Assembly (NCBI GenBank): GCA_950295325.1 | Contig: OX485804.1 | Span: 43,958,001 to 44,022,000, forward strand | DNA: 64,000 nt | Reading direction: 5' to 3' | Source: Polytrichum commune | Lineage: Eukaryota; Streptophyta; Polytrichopsida; Polytrichales; Polytrichaceae | Shown: in pieces, positions 35,993 to 47,225 of the stretch | How positions within the stretch are numbered: position 1 is the first letter of the stretch | How the letters are laid out: the number at the start of each line of letters is the position of its first letter | The notes under the pieces: model-generated | Seen by the model: the letters and a program-made list of their open reading frames with translations, nothing else | Databases searched by the model: none | Told to the model about the DNA's origin: nothing | Program-made: the position numbers and the translations under genes

Positions 35993-36481
35993 ACACACGA
36001 GCCAAGAGCCATGACCATGAGTTTGTGAGAGGCCAAAAGAAAGTGTCCAACGGCCATCCCAACACACCTCCAAAATCAAGTAGTGTGGTCACTGATCTTC
36101 AACTGCAGTGTGAAGTCGTATGTGACCGGGCCCTCAACCAAATGCTATTTCGATGGATTTCTATTCACGCGGGTCCTCACACATGATAAAGTAGAATAAT
36201 CCAACGATTGTGAGCGTTCGGAGTGCCATGGTCTCCTGGTTTTGTGTTAGGCCTACCTCCAAGAGGTGGTTTTCAAAAATAGTCCAAGTGACCATTTAAC
36301 ATGATCCATTCGATGCCACGTAGGAATCCATGTAGACTTTACATCCATCTTGCATACACATACTCCGTCGGTCCCTCAAGCGTAGTGTGAAGCGAACTTG
36401 GACCGGCTCCACCTATTCCACCAATGAGAGTGCTTGAAGTGTAATGGTCACGGGCTCTCAGTCTCATGTGTGAAGTGGCCC
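35993..36481 (-). mobile_element. family D MITE, copy D4
   Basis: The full-length copy runs in opposite orientation to D3. It ends 'cgggctctcagtctcatgtg' then 'tgaagtggccc'. Flanking 'tca' occurs on both sides (35990-35992 and 36482-36484), a possible variant of the TTA duplication. Confidence 0.8.
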
Positions 36482-36735
36482 TCACTCACATGGGGATAAC
36501 TTTAAGTTGACAAGATACCACTAAATAATAATGTAGGGGAGTGCGCACCTTCCTTGCACCCGCTTCCTCCGATATCACACTAAGCTCGGAAAGGATATAA
36601 CCTAATAAACGATAATGGTTTGGAGGTGAGGAATAGGGCAAACTAGTTGAGGTGTTGAGTGGGGGAGCACACGACCCCCTCCCTCTTTCTTGACACTCCA
36701 AAGTCACTCACTCGTTCACACCCGATTCACACAAC

Positions 36736-37690
36736 AAAACCCGTGTTGCATTAGCAAATCTTTGATGAAACAAACAAAATAAAATGAAAGTAACGTCGGG
36801 GTTTAGTTTATACACCGACGTGAATGAGAGCCCGTTCTTTTGTACCGTGTTCATGTTTAACCAAGCGTCATGTTAAGGATACTTCCTCCCTCTTGGAAGG
36901 TGGGCTCCTTTAGTTTAAAAACAAATATGCAAAAACTGGATGGAAATACAAGCCTTCCCTAATTTAATTATGGTTATTTGAAGTGCAAGTTTGTTGAATC
37001 ATTAACTTGATACACATGTCCTTCCAATTGTGTTCACTGTTGAACGTAGAGTAGTTACTAGTATTTGGAGACGTAGTGTGATCTCTTTCAAACACGTGTC
37101 TTTATGATGTTTGCGTATTGATCCTCACCGAGTCACATTTCAATCAAATCTAGGAATCCGGTTAAGAAAACGAGCCATGTAAGACTGTCTACCTTAATGC
37201 GGGGGAGCGCGCAACTCCCTTGCACCCAGATCCTTCAAATTCACACACCGTGTTGCATTAGCAAAACTAGGATGAAACAAATACGCAAAAATTGGATGGA
37301 AAATCTAACCTCCCCTAATTTAGTTATGGTTATTGGAAGTGCATGTTTGTTCATTCATCAATTTGATACACATGTCCTTCCAAGTGTGTTGATTATTGAG
37401 CGGATTTGGACGAACCAACCCATTCACTCGTTCCTTGTTGGATGCTTGAACCCTTGCCTCCAAGGAACCAGTGTACGGGTTGGTTCGCCCCAACCTTGTT
37501 GAGCGTAGAGTAGGTACTAATACTCAAAGACATAGTCTGATCTCTTTCAAACACGTGTCTTTATGACGTTTGCGTATTGATCTTCACACGTTCCAATCAA
37601 TTCTAGGGGGCTCGATTAAGAAACGAGCCACGTAAGACCCGTATACCTTAACGCGGGGGAGTGCGCACCTCCTCTTGCACCCGGGCTCCT
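36736..37690 (+). repeat. local ~450-bp direct duplication (family J)
   Basis: Copy 1 (about 36736-37220) and copy 2 (about 37247-37690) share a long ordered match: 'tgttgcattagcaaa', 'gatggaaa', 'ttccctaattta', 'gatacacatgtccttcca', 'gcgtagagta', 'tctttcaaacacgtgtcttt', 'tgcgtattgatc', 'gagccatgtaagac', 'gcgggggag'. Each copy has its own insertion. Related sequence also occurs at 23015-23240 and about 250-380. Confidence 0.75.
37403..37498. mobile_element. 96-bp foldback insertion with 7-bp target duplication
   Basis: The segment has inverted ends with an 11-bp perfect core (CGAACCAACCC ... GGGTTGGTTCG) and is flanked by the direct repeat ttgagcg (37396-37402 and 37499-37505). The other copy of the local duplication, at 37040-37046, has the single uninserted site (ttgaacg). 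A 7-8-bp duplication is most like hAT-type transposition, but the element is too short to assign. Confidence 0.65.
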
Positions 37691-37979
37691 CCAAAGTCAC
37701 ACACCAAGCTCAAAAGGCTCATAACCTAAAAAATATCATTGAGGAATAGGCGCAAACTAGTTAAGGTGTCGAGTGGGGAAGGGGGGGAGGAGACCCCCCC
37801 CCCCTCCCCTTCTTGCTCGCTCTTGACACTCCAAACTCGACTCACATCCGCACCGGAATACCGTAAGTGGACAAGATGCCAAGAAATAATAATGTGTTTG
37901 GTCAACCACAAATAGAGGAGGGGGGTTTGCAAAGGGGAACCTAATTAGAACGAAGGGAAGGGAAGGGAAGGGGGGGGGG

Positions 37980-39019
37980 GGGGGATGCGCTTTAGGGTTC
38001 ACACAGGATGACCGGGTGAGCCCCAGCCTGCCCGGTGCCAGCGGAGCATGAAGCGGGGCCTATGGCCGTGGACCCTCCGCTCCCCTCCACCTCTCTCTCT
38101 CTTTTTCTCTCTCTCCTCCTTCCTGAGAGCGAAAGGAAAGGAAAGGGAAAGGAAAGCGAGGCGAAGCGAAGCAGAGCAGAGCGCAATCGCTCGCTCCTCG
38201 CCCGATGCCACTGCGCAGGAAGGCACCATCCCGCGGTCACTCGGCATCATCATCACTACCATCCCTGGCTTCGCAATCACACAGCAGCCAGTCAGACATC
38301 GGCACAACCAAGCTCGCTCGCTCTAACTTACCTTTCGACGCTGCAAGATGCGATACATCTGGCGGGGGTGACACCATCAGCAGCAGCAGGGGAGAGAGAG
38401 GGGGCGAGAGGGGGTGGGAGGGAGGATTGGGGTTGGGTTGGGTTGAGTAGAGTGAGTGCGTGGGAGGTAGAGAGAAAGGGGAGGAGATGGAGATGATGGC
38501 GGCATGTGGGAGGTCGGTGGAGTAAGTGGGCTTGAGTTGAGTGGAGTTGAGAGTTGAGTTCCCATGGGGATGGGAGCTGGGGGGTGGTGAGAACAATGGC
38601 GGAAGGAGGGGATACGAGAAAGGCGGATGTAGAAATCGATGGAGGAACAGGGCACGGAGCGTTAGATTGAGGTTGGGGGGGATGGTGGTGGTGCTCGGGG
38701 GGCGTTAGGTAACGGTTTTCGAGTGGGCGGCATTGCGGGGGTGGTGGAAGGAAAGGGAAGGGGGCTGCATTCTGCAAGGGTTCGGTGATCTGGGGAGGAA
38801 GGAGGGTTTGGGTTATGGTGGTGGTGTGTGATGGTGTAAGGTTGGAGGCATAAGAGAAGGGAGATCTGGGGGATAGTGAGAGACAGAGAGAGAGAGGGAG
38901 GGAGAAAGAGAGGGAGGGAGTGAGGGGGAGCGATGGTGGGAAGGGAGGAAGATAGAGGGTGGCAAGGAGGAGGATCTGGGCGTTGGTGAGGAAGAGGAGC
39001 AGGGGTGGGGTGGCCCACA
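37980..39019 (+). promoter_or_regulatory. putative promoter and 5' leader of the GAUT gene
   Basis: This is a sharp change from AT-rich repeats to GC-richer DNA. It has CT-rich runs at about 38088-38117, which are typical of plant core promoters and leaders. A GA-rich tract at about 38870-38925 resembles GAGA/BPC-type sites. Several upstream ATGs exist (for example 38048), so the mRNA may carry upstream ORFs if transcription begins early. The transcription start cannot be fixed. Overlapping 80-240-codon open frames on both strands are low-complexity and are not annotated as genes. Confidence 0.45.
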
Positions 39020-42000
39020 ATGCAGGTCCACATCTCACCCAGCATGAGACGGATCACCATATCCGCATCCCCTGGGTTCTTGGATCCCATGAGAATGAAA
39101 GGAGCTGCGAGGTATTTGAGCTACCGGTGCCTCTTCTGGACGATGCTACTACTCGTCTTTTTGCTCCCCTTCCTTTTCATTACCACGGCTCTCGTTACTC
39201 TCGAAGGCGTCAACAAATGCTCATCACTGGGTACGCTTCATCATCATCATGCTTTCCCCGATTCCTCCCCTTCACCCCGACTCCATTGTCTTCGTTTCTC
39301 TCTTATGTCATCCCCATCCCTTTTAACCCATCAGCATATTTTGCATCTTGGGACCGGCCCCCATGGCAATCAAATACGCATTCAGGTGCTGCTGCGGAGA
39401 AGAGTGTCGGAGGAGTGGGTGAGTGAGTGATTGACTTGTTAGTGAATCTCGTTAGTGTCCCCATTTATTGGGGGGCTTGCAAACCTAGATTTACTTTCTT
39501 CGAGTTTCCCTTTCTCCTCCTTTCTCGATGATTCTCGAATCACATGTACGCAGATGATGACGATAGACAAGTTGAAACTCTGTTCTGTGCCATAGATCTT
39601 CCACATGGAGAACGAATTTGTTGCTCTGTGTGTGTGTGTGTGTGTGTGTGTTTCTTGTTACGAGCATTCATGGTTGGATCACTGGGGGTGACGGTGAGGT
39701 TAAGCCATTGCACTCTAGATCTCTTCATGTGGACTGCCTTCTGGCTGTGGGTGGTGATCTAGATGCAAAAATCCGGATGCGGTTGTTCTTGATATTCAAA
39801 CGTGTATTCCCAGCTATTTGAGGTGGTATTTACTGGGGCAGCCTACCATATTACGTCTTAAATGGGAAAATCTAGTTAGACACCCTCGATTCAGTGCAAT
39901 TCTTCCTCAATTTTGGACAGATTCGGCTATGGCAAGCCCCTATCCATCTACTTTGAGTGCATCAAGATGTGAGTAGCACAGGGGATTCCTTGAAGAGCTC
40001 GTCATCTGCTGTAGAGATGATGAGAAAATTGGTCCACCTTGTCCATTTGATCCTAGCATCCGACCTTTATTTCTTTTTCTTTCCCACAGTTCCTACGGGT
40101 GCTCTTTTTGTGGTTTCTTGGGACATCATGAGATCACCTCAGCGATTTGCCAATAATTGTAGTCTCAGCCCTTTAAATCTCACTACCCCTGTCCCATTCC
40201 AGGTTTCTCTATAAGGCAGGATTCTGATGTGGAAGTAGTCTTCAAGGGATTTCGTTCAATGTAGCTGCCATCTAGCATGTATGATGGCGAAATAGGTAAT
40301 CAACATGCTTTGAAACGTAACTCCAATGTAGTTTGGATGATGATCAGTTTTTCAGCCTCTGACAAGCCTCTGATCCCTTGTCATTTATCTCAGATTGTTT
40401 TGGGAGGAAGATTGGACCCAAATTGTCGTGGAAAAGACATTTATCTCAAGTAAGTCGTATACATCTATTGTACAGATCTTAGGTTGATGCCATTTTGATT
40501 CATCAACATAAAGAGTATGTAGATACGCAGGTGGTTGAGGTTTTGATTTTTATGGGAAACAATCATAATTGGAGTGACCTTGGTGTTTGGAGCAGAAGCC
40601 ACTTGATAGTTACTCGGCACTTTTAGAACCTAGGAGAACAGATGAAACTATAGATCTGCCAGAGTCGATTGAGGCACTGGTGACGGAAGCTCGAGCCAAG
40701 CACTATGATATGCCAACCCTTCTGAGACTTATGAAATCTATGGTGTGTTTTCATCGCCCTTCACCGTGACTTATTGCCCATTTTATGTACAGGAGTTACA
40801 AGTTTAGACTGTTGGAAATTGAGCATTCCTTGAGGAGCAGTTTGTACAGATTTGTTTCTCAGCTGCAAGTTATCCAAGGGCCTGCTGTCAGTCTTCATCT
40901 GCTTATGATGCACCGCAATCAATGAACCCGTTAGTGAAAGCGTGTCTTTTAGTATCACTACTAAAGGAGAATACACTGCAGGTGGAGGAACATGAGGAAA
41001 GGGTTCGCACTGCCAAGCTGCAGGAGGCCCTTTATCGGCATTATGCTAGTAGTGCAGTGCCAAAGGGCTTGCACTGTTTAACTTTGAAGCTCACTGGGGA
41101 ATACTCCAGTAGTGCTCGTGCTCGCCAAGACCTCCCGTCCCCTGACTTGGCTCCACGACTTACGGATCCCAAACTACACCATTTGGTCCTTGCTACAGAT
41201 AACGTATTGGCAGCTGCAGTTGTTGTGGCTTCAGCTATACGCAATGCAATTGATCCTGAGAAGATAGTTTTTCATGTCATTACTGACAAGAAGACCTATG
41301 CAGCTATGCATGCATGGTTTTCGCTAAATCCTTTGGCACCGGCAATAGTGGAGGTGAAGGGGGTGCACCAGTTTGGATGGCTGACTAAAGATAACGTGCC
41401 AGTGCTTGAGGCTATGGAAAGCTCACAGGATATCAAATGGTACTACCATGGGGACCATGCTGCAGGGACCAATATAAGCCAGTATTCTCCTACTGTCCTT
41501 GCTTCCTATTTACAAGCACGCTCCCCGAAATACATCTCCATCATGAACCACCTCCGCATCTACCTCCCTGAGGTCAGTCTCTCGTTCTCACCCATTCTGA
41601 TATTTGGTAACAGAATTTATTTATATTGATCTTGATTGATTGGTTATTTTATTTTACTTTCATTCATTTACCTATTTTAAATTTTATTTCGGCACTGATA
41701 AAGAGTTTGCAGTCTTTGTTCTATGAAACAAGCGTGCGTGTATGATCTCTTGTGATGTATTACTGTCTATCAGGTGTTATTTCTGTGAAACATTTTTCTT
41801 CTTGGTTTTACATTTGTTGAACTGGAAGGCATGAGTTTGCCATTATGCGGGTAAGTTTCAAGACAGGTCTAGGGTTCTTGGACTCAAGAATGAGAGAAAG
41901 ACATCCTTTGTGTTTATTTTGTTTATGCCACATTGGTCTTCTAGCTTGATTAGCTTTATCCTGGTTTTGAAGTTTAAAGCTGAATTTTGGCAGCTATTTC

Positions 42001-43554
42001 CGGACCTGGAGAGGGTGGTGTTTCTTGATGATGATGTAGTAGTCCAAAAAGACCTAAGTGAGCTGTGGGACATGGATCTTCATGGAATGGTGAATGGTGC
42101 AGTGGAGACATGCCATGGTGATGATACCTCGGTGATGTCTAAGACATTCAAGAACTACTTCAACTTTTCACATCCCACAATTGCCTCAATTTTTGACCCA
42201 AAGAAGTGCGCTTGGGCGTATGGCATGAATGTGTTCGATTTGCAAGCCTGGAGGAAAGCTGAAATAACCCGTGTTTACCATTACTGGCAAAAGCAGGTTT
42301 GGTTTTCTTCTGAATGGATTCTATCTCATCCTCACGTCTGTTTTGAGCATTTAGGGTGAGGGATGAAGTTTGTCCTTGGTTTGAAGCATATGTATTGTCT
42401 GTTAACTATTTTAGGGCCTCTAGGGGCATACAATGTGTCACTAAAGACCCTTAAATAGCTCACAGATAAGACATCTAGTGACATGTTTTTAGGATATTGA
42501 TATCTGAAAAATTTACTACACATGGCATTGCATCTTTATTCCTTGGTTTTTCCACACAGTAATTATCGAGACCATGCTTGTTAGGCATTTCCTGACAGTT
42601 GAGGATTAGTGGTATGGTGGCAGTGACTGCTGTGCTAAAGATTTATGGTGTGTTGTTGATCAATGTTACCTTATGTCTAATACGTTACAAGATCATTTTG
42701 CGATCTTTGTCGTCTCGTTAAATATCTTAACTCAAATATATCTGATAATTGTGCATGGTGCTTGGATACTATGTCAGATTTCTTTCTGATAAATTAACCT
42801 TCTGGAGGTTTAAAAAGTCCTTGTGACATATTATTGTGAGATGAGTTCTCCATTGCTTCACTAGACAAATTATGGATATTTTCTATCAGAACCCTAAATT
42901 TATCTTCAAATAACAAGGATCATGTGATAGTCTAGGTTTAGAGAGTTTCATGAACAGTACTGGGTCATTTCTTTTTTTCCCGTGAACATTAATATTCGTT
43001 TCTAGCTGTAACCTTGAAGGACCAGTTATTATATTTTTCAATTGTCAAGAAGCTTCATTACAGTTCTAAACATGTTGAGAGACAGTGGTTTGCATTATAT
43101 TGCATCACAAATACCCAGTGCATAATCTATTGGTCAGGCTCTGTCTTCCATCAATTCCCAAAGGCTGGTTTCAAAAGAGTCAGGTATCAATATTTTTCAT
43201 TTTCTTTCCTTTTGCCAATTTATTTCTTCGTTGCTGGGAAACTGAACTCTTTTTTGGTGTCTACAGAATTTGCAACTGAACCTGACGTTGTGGAGATTGG
43301 GGACTTTGCCACCTGCGCTAATAGCGTTTGATGGCAATGTATACCCAATTTCAGAAAAGTGGCACATGTTGGGCTTGGGCTATAACCCCAAAACCAATCT
43401 GGAAGCCGTTGAACAAGCAGCCGTGATACACTACAATGGGCAGTCAAAGCCATGGCTGGACATTGCATTTCCTCAGCTAAGACCGTTCTGGTCCAAGTAT
43501 GTGAATTACTCCAATGAGTTTATTAGGCAATGTAATATTCTGGACAGAGCTTAG
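39020..43554 (+). CDS. GAUT13/14-like alpha-1,4-galacturonosyltransferase (GT8)
   Basis: This is a Golgi type II membrane glycosyltransferase that adds galacturonic acid from UDP-GalA to pectin homogalacturonan chains. Coding exons by GT-AG sites are 39020-39230, 40394-40449, 40596-40742, 40982-41572, 41994-42296 and 43267-43554. All join in phase to give 531 aa, against about 530 in Arabidopsis GAUT13/14. Residues 1-71 match the start of that subgroup ('HISPSMR', 'LEGVNKCSS'), with a membrane anchor at about 39-60. The GT8 domain runs from about 205 ('HHLVLATDN') through the metal-binding 'FLDDDVVVQ' (Asp 347-349) to 'LPPALIAF' (450-457), 'HMLGLGY' (469-475) and 'HYNGQSKPW' (491-499). The ATG at 39020 is preferred over 39005 because the family begins there. 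Exon 2 is only 56 nt and needs transcript support. No defect is seen, so the gene looks functional. Confidence 0.93.
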
Positions 43555-45688
43555 CCCTCTTTCCTCCTCACTTGCAAGTTGGAACTTTCTGCCACGTCCC
43601 TATCGTTTGCCTTCTCATCCCCACCCAGAGAGACTCCCCATTTTTCTGGGGTTAGAAATTTGCAAGAAGAGGCTCAGGAGGAGACATGGCAATACTAATG
43701 GCTGTTGCACAGTATTAAGTTGCTGGATGCGCAAGCAACCTGCAAGACATTTCTTCAATATACATTGGAGTGTGGACGCTGAATGCTAGGCCTGGGATGC
43801 TGGCTTCATTATTCTTAATCAAGAGGAAAGAGCAGCAATGCAATGGGACGGGACGGGTGATGGTGGAGGGGGACCAACATGCCCTGTGAGGGGTGATATT
43901 CTTGTCACATTACTTGCAACAACTACTGTCTAGGTCCGCTTTGCAATCACGTGATTTTTTGCAATAAGGTCAGGAAGACCATTATCCAACAAGAGGTGTT
44001 GAGAGCGTTACCTTACCCCAAGTTCATTATGTTGAGTAGAAATTTCCAAATTGGAATTGTGCAACACCTTTGTGCTTTGTATTTTTGGTGCCAATGCCAC
44101 CCTTATCATGACAACATTGTTGGTCTCTACTTGCACTTGCATTGCGCCTTGTTGCCTACATTTGCTCATGTATTGATACGTCATAACTCCAGGATCACAG
44201 TATGTGATGCATTACGTCCACTCATCTGTGTTTGTTATATGAGCTGGTCATCCACAGATTTTGGTTTCGCATGTAGTTGTAGTATTTGGCATCAGAATTT
44301 AAGTTGTAGTGGATTTTTGTTCATTATTACAACCACTTCGTCTATGTGGGTACTGGATTTGAAGTGGAATTTTTAGAAAACCCATACCCGCTTTGTGTTG
44401 TCGTCTCTTACCTATTCAAAGGAGCACTTGATTAGATTGCTGTCAGTGGCCCGCTTCTAGACCCAGTGGGATTTGATCTCATTTCAACTAGGGATGTTCT
44501 GACTTCACTCCGTGTAGCTCAGACCTAGAAAATCTACATAGGTAGCCTGGACGTTATAGACCACAGTGTTCGTTACACATTGTCCATAGAAAGACCTTTG
44601 TTAACGAGTCTCGATTATTAAATTTGTGGATTAGTAGGAGGGTCCTCAATCCTTTCCCAAGGATGCTAAGGATTCTATGAATGTGATCAAAGATTACCTA
44701 AGCTGGACCTGACTTCTAATGCCAGCTTGTGCATATGAGTCCACGCTCTAACAGAAAAGACCATCTTGTGGAATGTTTCACAGATGACTGTCTACTTGAG
44801 TACTTAAGGGATAGTCACTCATCCTTTACTGTCTTTAGAGGTTAAAATGTAGGTGAGAGGGAGGTGTTTGGTATGTATGTAAACATTGTAAGATTTTGAG
44901 ACATTAGTATTCAGGGTTTACATACATCAATTGATGTAGCGTGAAGATGCAACAGGTTTCATAAACAAGTTTCTTACTTCACCTACTCAGATTGTTGTTG
45001 TTTGACGCTAGAGAACAAATGTAGGCAGTTGTGCACGAACCCTGATATCCAAGGACTTCATCTTCTTCATATATCTTTAAGGTTTTCATGTGTTCAGAAC
45101 ATTAAGTTGCTTTTCGACATTGATAAACTGCAAAGAGCGCTGCTCATAGACTACTGTCATCATGATGGATAAATGTTCAGTTTGTCCTTCAATATGATAG
45201 CAATTGCAGGCGTAGGAGGAGAACACCTTCAACTCTCTCCGCGCAACGCTCATTCAAATTCAGAAAGAAAGTCTCCCGTAAGAATTCATTTTAGTTGATA
45301 GGTAACTTCGGAAGTTTCCAACCTTCTATTCCAGGAAATGTTGAAGGTAGGTCCAGTAACTACCATTGAGAGCAAATAGATCAACTCATAAAAAATTGTT
45401 GCAAGGGGGGTAGAAACTGTATGCTTGATGCTTCCGGGAAATGATGTAATGATCTTGATGTACAAAACAATGTCACAATGTAGTCTACAAATGACACAGA
45501 GATAAAATTGCATGATGCCTCTGTGTCCCTCTACCACATCTGTCAGCGGGGAAAGAAAAGAAACCTTCTCTCACTGATTTCAAATTGTCAACAGATTACA
45601 AGCCCTAGACTGAGCTTTTCTCGCCCAAAGGAGGATACTAAAAGGAGGAACTAAGTGGAGGGGGAAAAGAAGAGAGGAGTCATTCTCC
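43555..45688. other. convergent 3' flanks of GAUT and atpD
   Basis: This ~2.1-kb region between the two stop codons presumably holds both 3' untranslated regions. No further gene or repeat is recognised. Open frames 43951-44376 (+) and 45286-45537 (-) show no domain or conserved motif. Confidence 0.5.
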
Positions 45689-46501
45689 TTAGAAGGCTCC
45701 AACCTTCTCTGCATTCTCAAATTGAGCAGCCAATCTGTCAAGCTGGCCCTTGACGCTCATGTCAATGAACCTGGATCCATCCTGGCCATACTTGACCAAG
45801 AATCCAGCAATCAGGGAGGGGTCAACGACGTTCTTAATCCTCACATTCTTAGCCCCGCTCAAGCTCTGGATCTTCTTGGCGATAAGAGCCAGCTGTGGCT
45901 TCTCAATTTTTACAGCCGAGGTAACGGTAGCCACTTGCGTCTCGGTAATATCGTTGTAGATACTCTCAAATTCCTTAGTCACATCCTTGATGAGGCCAAT
46001 CCGCTTCTTCTCCACGAGAATGTTCAAGAACGAGAGTGTGTTGTCGCTGAATTGTGCGTCCTCCGCCAACGTCTTGAGAATGCTCTTCTTCTTCTCCTCC
46101 TCCACAACAGGGGACACCAAAAACTCGTAGAGCTCCTTGTTGTTCAGAAGCTCGGATAAGCTCTCCATGTCCTTGTTCGCCTTCTCCAGGTCGTTTGATT
46201 CCTGCGCAAGCTCCGCCAGTGCCTTCGCGTATCCTCCCGCTGCGGAGTCCGCCTTCATCACCACCACACCCTTGGATGATGAGGAGGTTGAAGAAACAGG
46301 GGACTTCTGCGCTAATGCAATGAGCTTCGCATTGTCTCCTACGAAGGCGACTCCGGTTCCGGAGAGGAAATACTTCTTCACAAGCGAGACGCGTGCAATG
46401 CTTCTTGTTGCGGATGCGTTTCCAGCCGCCACTGCTGCTGATGCTGCCGCGGGGGCCACGGCCGCCCTGCTCCACGAAACGGCTTGCTGCAAAGACTCCA
46501 T
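45689..46501 (-). CDS. atpD: chloroplast F1Fo-ATP synthase delta chain
   Basis: The OSCP/delta subunit sits on top of the plastid F1 head and joins it to the peripheral stalk, which is required for light-driven ATP synthesis. The single-exon frame gives 270 aa. Residues 1 to about 80 are rich in Ala, Ser and Lys/Arg and lack acidic residues at the start, as in a plastid transit peptide. The mature part begins near 'VMKADSAAGGYAKALAELA'. The helical N-domain spans about 88-195. The OSCP signature region 'VDPSLIAGF..KYGQ' lies at 226-240, followed by 'RFIDMSVKGQL' (244-254). The start is the ATG at 46501; an upstream in-frame GTG is not a plausible plant start. The gene is convergent with GAUT. 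Plant nuclear atpD genes are usually intronless, as here. Intact and probably functional. Confidence 0.95.
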   Translation of the reverse strand: MESLQQAVSWSRAAVAPAAASAAVAAGNASATRSIARVSLVKKYFLSGTGVAFVGDNAKLIALAQKSPVSSTSSSSKGVVVMKADSAAGGYAKALAELAQESNDLEKANKDMESLSELLNNKELYEFLVSPVVEEEKKKSILKTLAEDAQFSDNTLSFLNILVEKKRIGLIKDVTKEFESIYNDITETQVATVTSAVKIEKPQLALIAKKIQSLSGAKNVRIKNVVDPSLIAGFLVKYGQDGSRFIDMSVKGQLDRLAAQFENAEKVGAF

Positions 46502-46850
46502 TTCTCCCACGCGATCTGCTCACGGAGCACGATTGCTACCTCCGCTGCTGCAAATCGGACCGAGAATGCGGACCGGAGACGCTCTACCAAACTCCCTGCG
46601 TTCGGAAAGCCTCACTGCTCTGAGGGAGCGAAGAGAGCCAGACAGCCCAAGGAGACGAGGGGGCCTCGCCGTTCGCTTTCTGCCCTGGCCGTCCGATGGC
46701 AGGTTGGACGGCTGGGATTAAGATAAGATGGGATAGGGGGGCCTTTGTTCCTATGGTGTGCCTTCCTCGCTTGCTATTCCCAGTGACGTGGCTGCCACCT
46801 CTGATCGATTGCGTGCCAGATGGAATGAATTGTGGAAATATGTGACTCTC
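46502..46850 (-). promoter_or_regulatory. putative atpD promoter with light-type elements
   Basis: A GC-rich leader lies directly upstream of the atpD start. GATAAG (an I-box) occurs at 46722-46727 and an ACGT core in TGACGTGGC at 46784-46792. Both motif types are common in promoters of nuclear photosynthesis genes. No clear TATA box was seen. The function is inferred from motifs only. Confidence 0.35.
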
Positions 46851-47225
46851 GTCATTTTAAGGTAGACATGCCTAATTCGGTTACTCTACTTCTCTTAATC
46901 GGACACCTATATTGGAGAGGTGTGGCTCCAACATCAGATATTAAAAAGACATGTGTTCAAAAAAGATTGGACTATGTGTTCAAAATATGATCATCATTCT
47001 AAGTTCACTGAACAACATAATCAAGGAGGGGGGGGACTATATGACCAATTTATTGAGCACAAGGATCTTTACTTTGATAATGAATAAGATATTCATATGA
47101 ATTATTAAAAAATTATGAGGAAAGCGGCTACGGCCTTGATTTGGATTTGCTTACCATCTTGGACTACTTGCATGTTTCATATACTACAAGAATCGGGCTC
47201 GTTGGATAAAGTAACCATTTAAGAC
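46850..47225 (+). repeat. dispersed repeat family E, copy E3
   Basis: It matches E2 and E4 in order ('aaggtagacatgcctaatt', 'ggacacctatattggagagg', 'aagacatgtgttcaaaa', 'cactttgataatgaataaga', 'gaggaaagcggctacggcct', 'gcatgtttcatat'). It starts only ~350 bp upstream of the atpD start codon, so it may limit or contribute to that promoter. Confidence 0.65.

Larger units (their letters stand above)
34590..37900. repeat. degenerate repeat array interrupted by MITEs
   Basis: A diverged unit recurs roughly eight times. It reads 'ggaggtgaggaatagggcaa', 'aggtgttgagtgggggag', 'tgcacaaccccctcgc', a 'gacactccaaa' or 'cacactaagctcgaaaggat' stretch, then an AT-rich 'ataacctaat' end. Recognisable copies lie near 34600, 34850, 35090, 35220, 35915, 36536, 36650, 37197, 37655 and 37765. 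Two family D elements, one family A fragment and a local duplication are inserted in or alongside it. The minus-strand ORFs here (for example 36486-36707, 37726-38002) are by-products of the repeat. Confidence 0.65.

Noticed and set aside
38035-39090. Several overlapping open frames of 80-236 codons on both strands upstream of GAUT
   Set aside because: They are products of GA/CT-rich low-complexity sequence, rich in Ser, Pro, Leu, Arg and Glu. They overlap each other in most frames and match no family.
45722-46726. Long frames opposite and overlapping atpD (for example 46137-46721 + and 45975-46523 -)
   Set aside because: These are shadows of the GC-rich atpD coding sequence and its leader. 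The atpD frame alone has family similarity.
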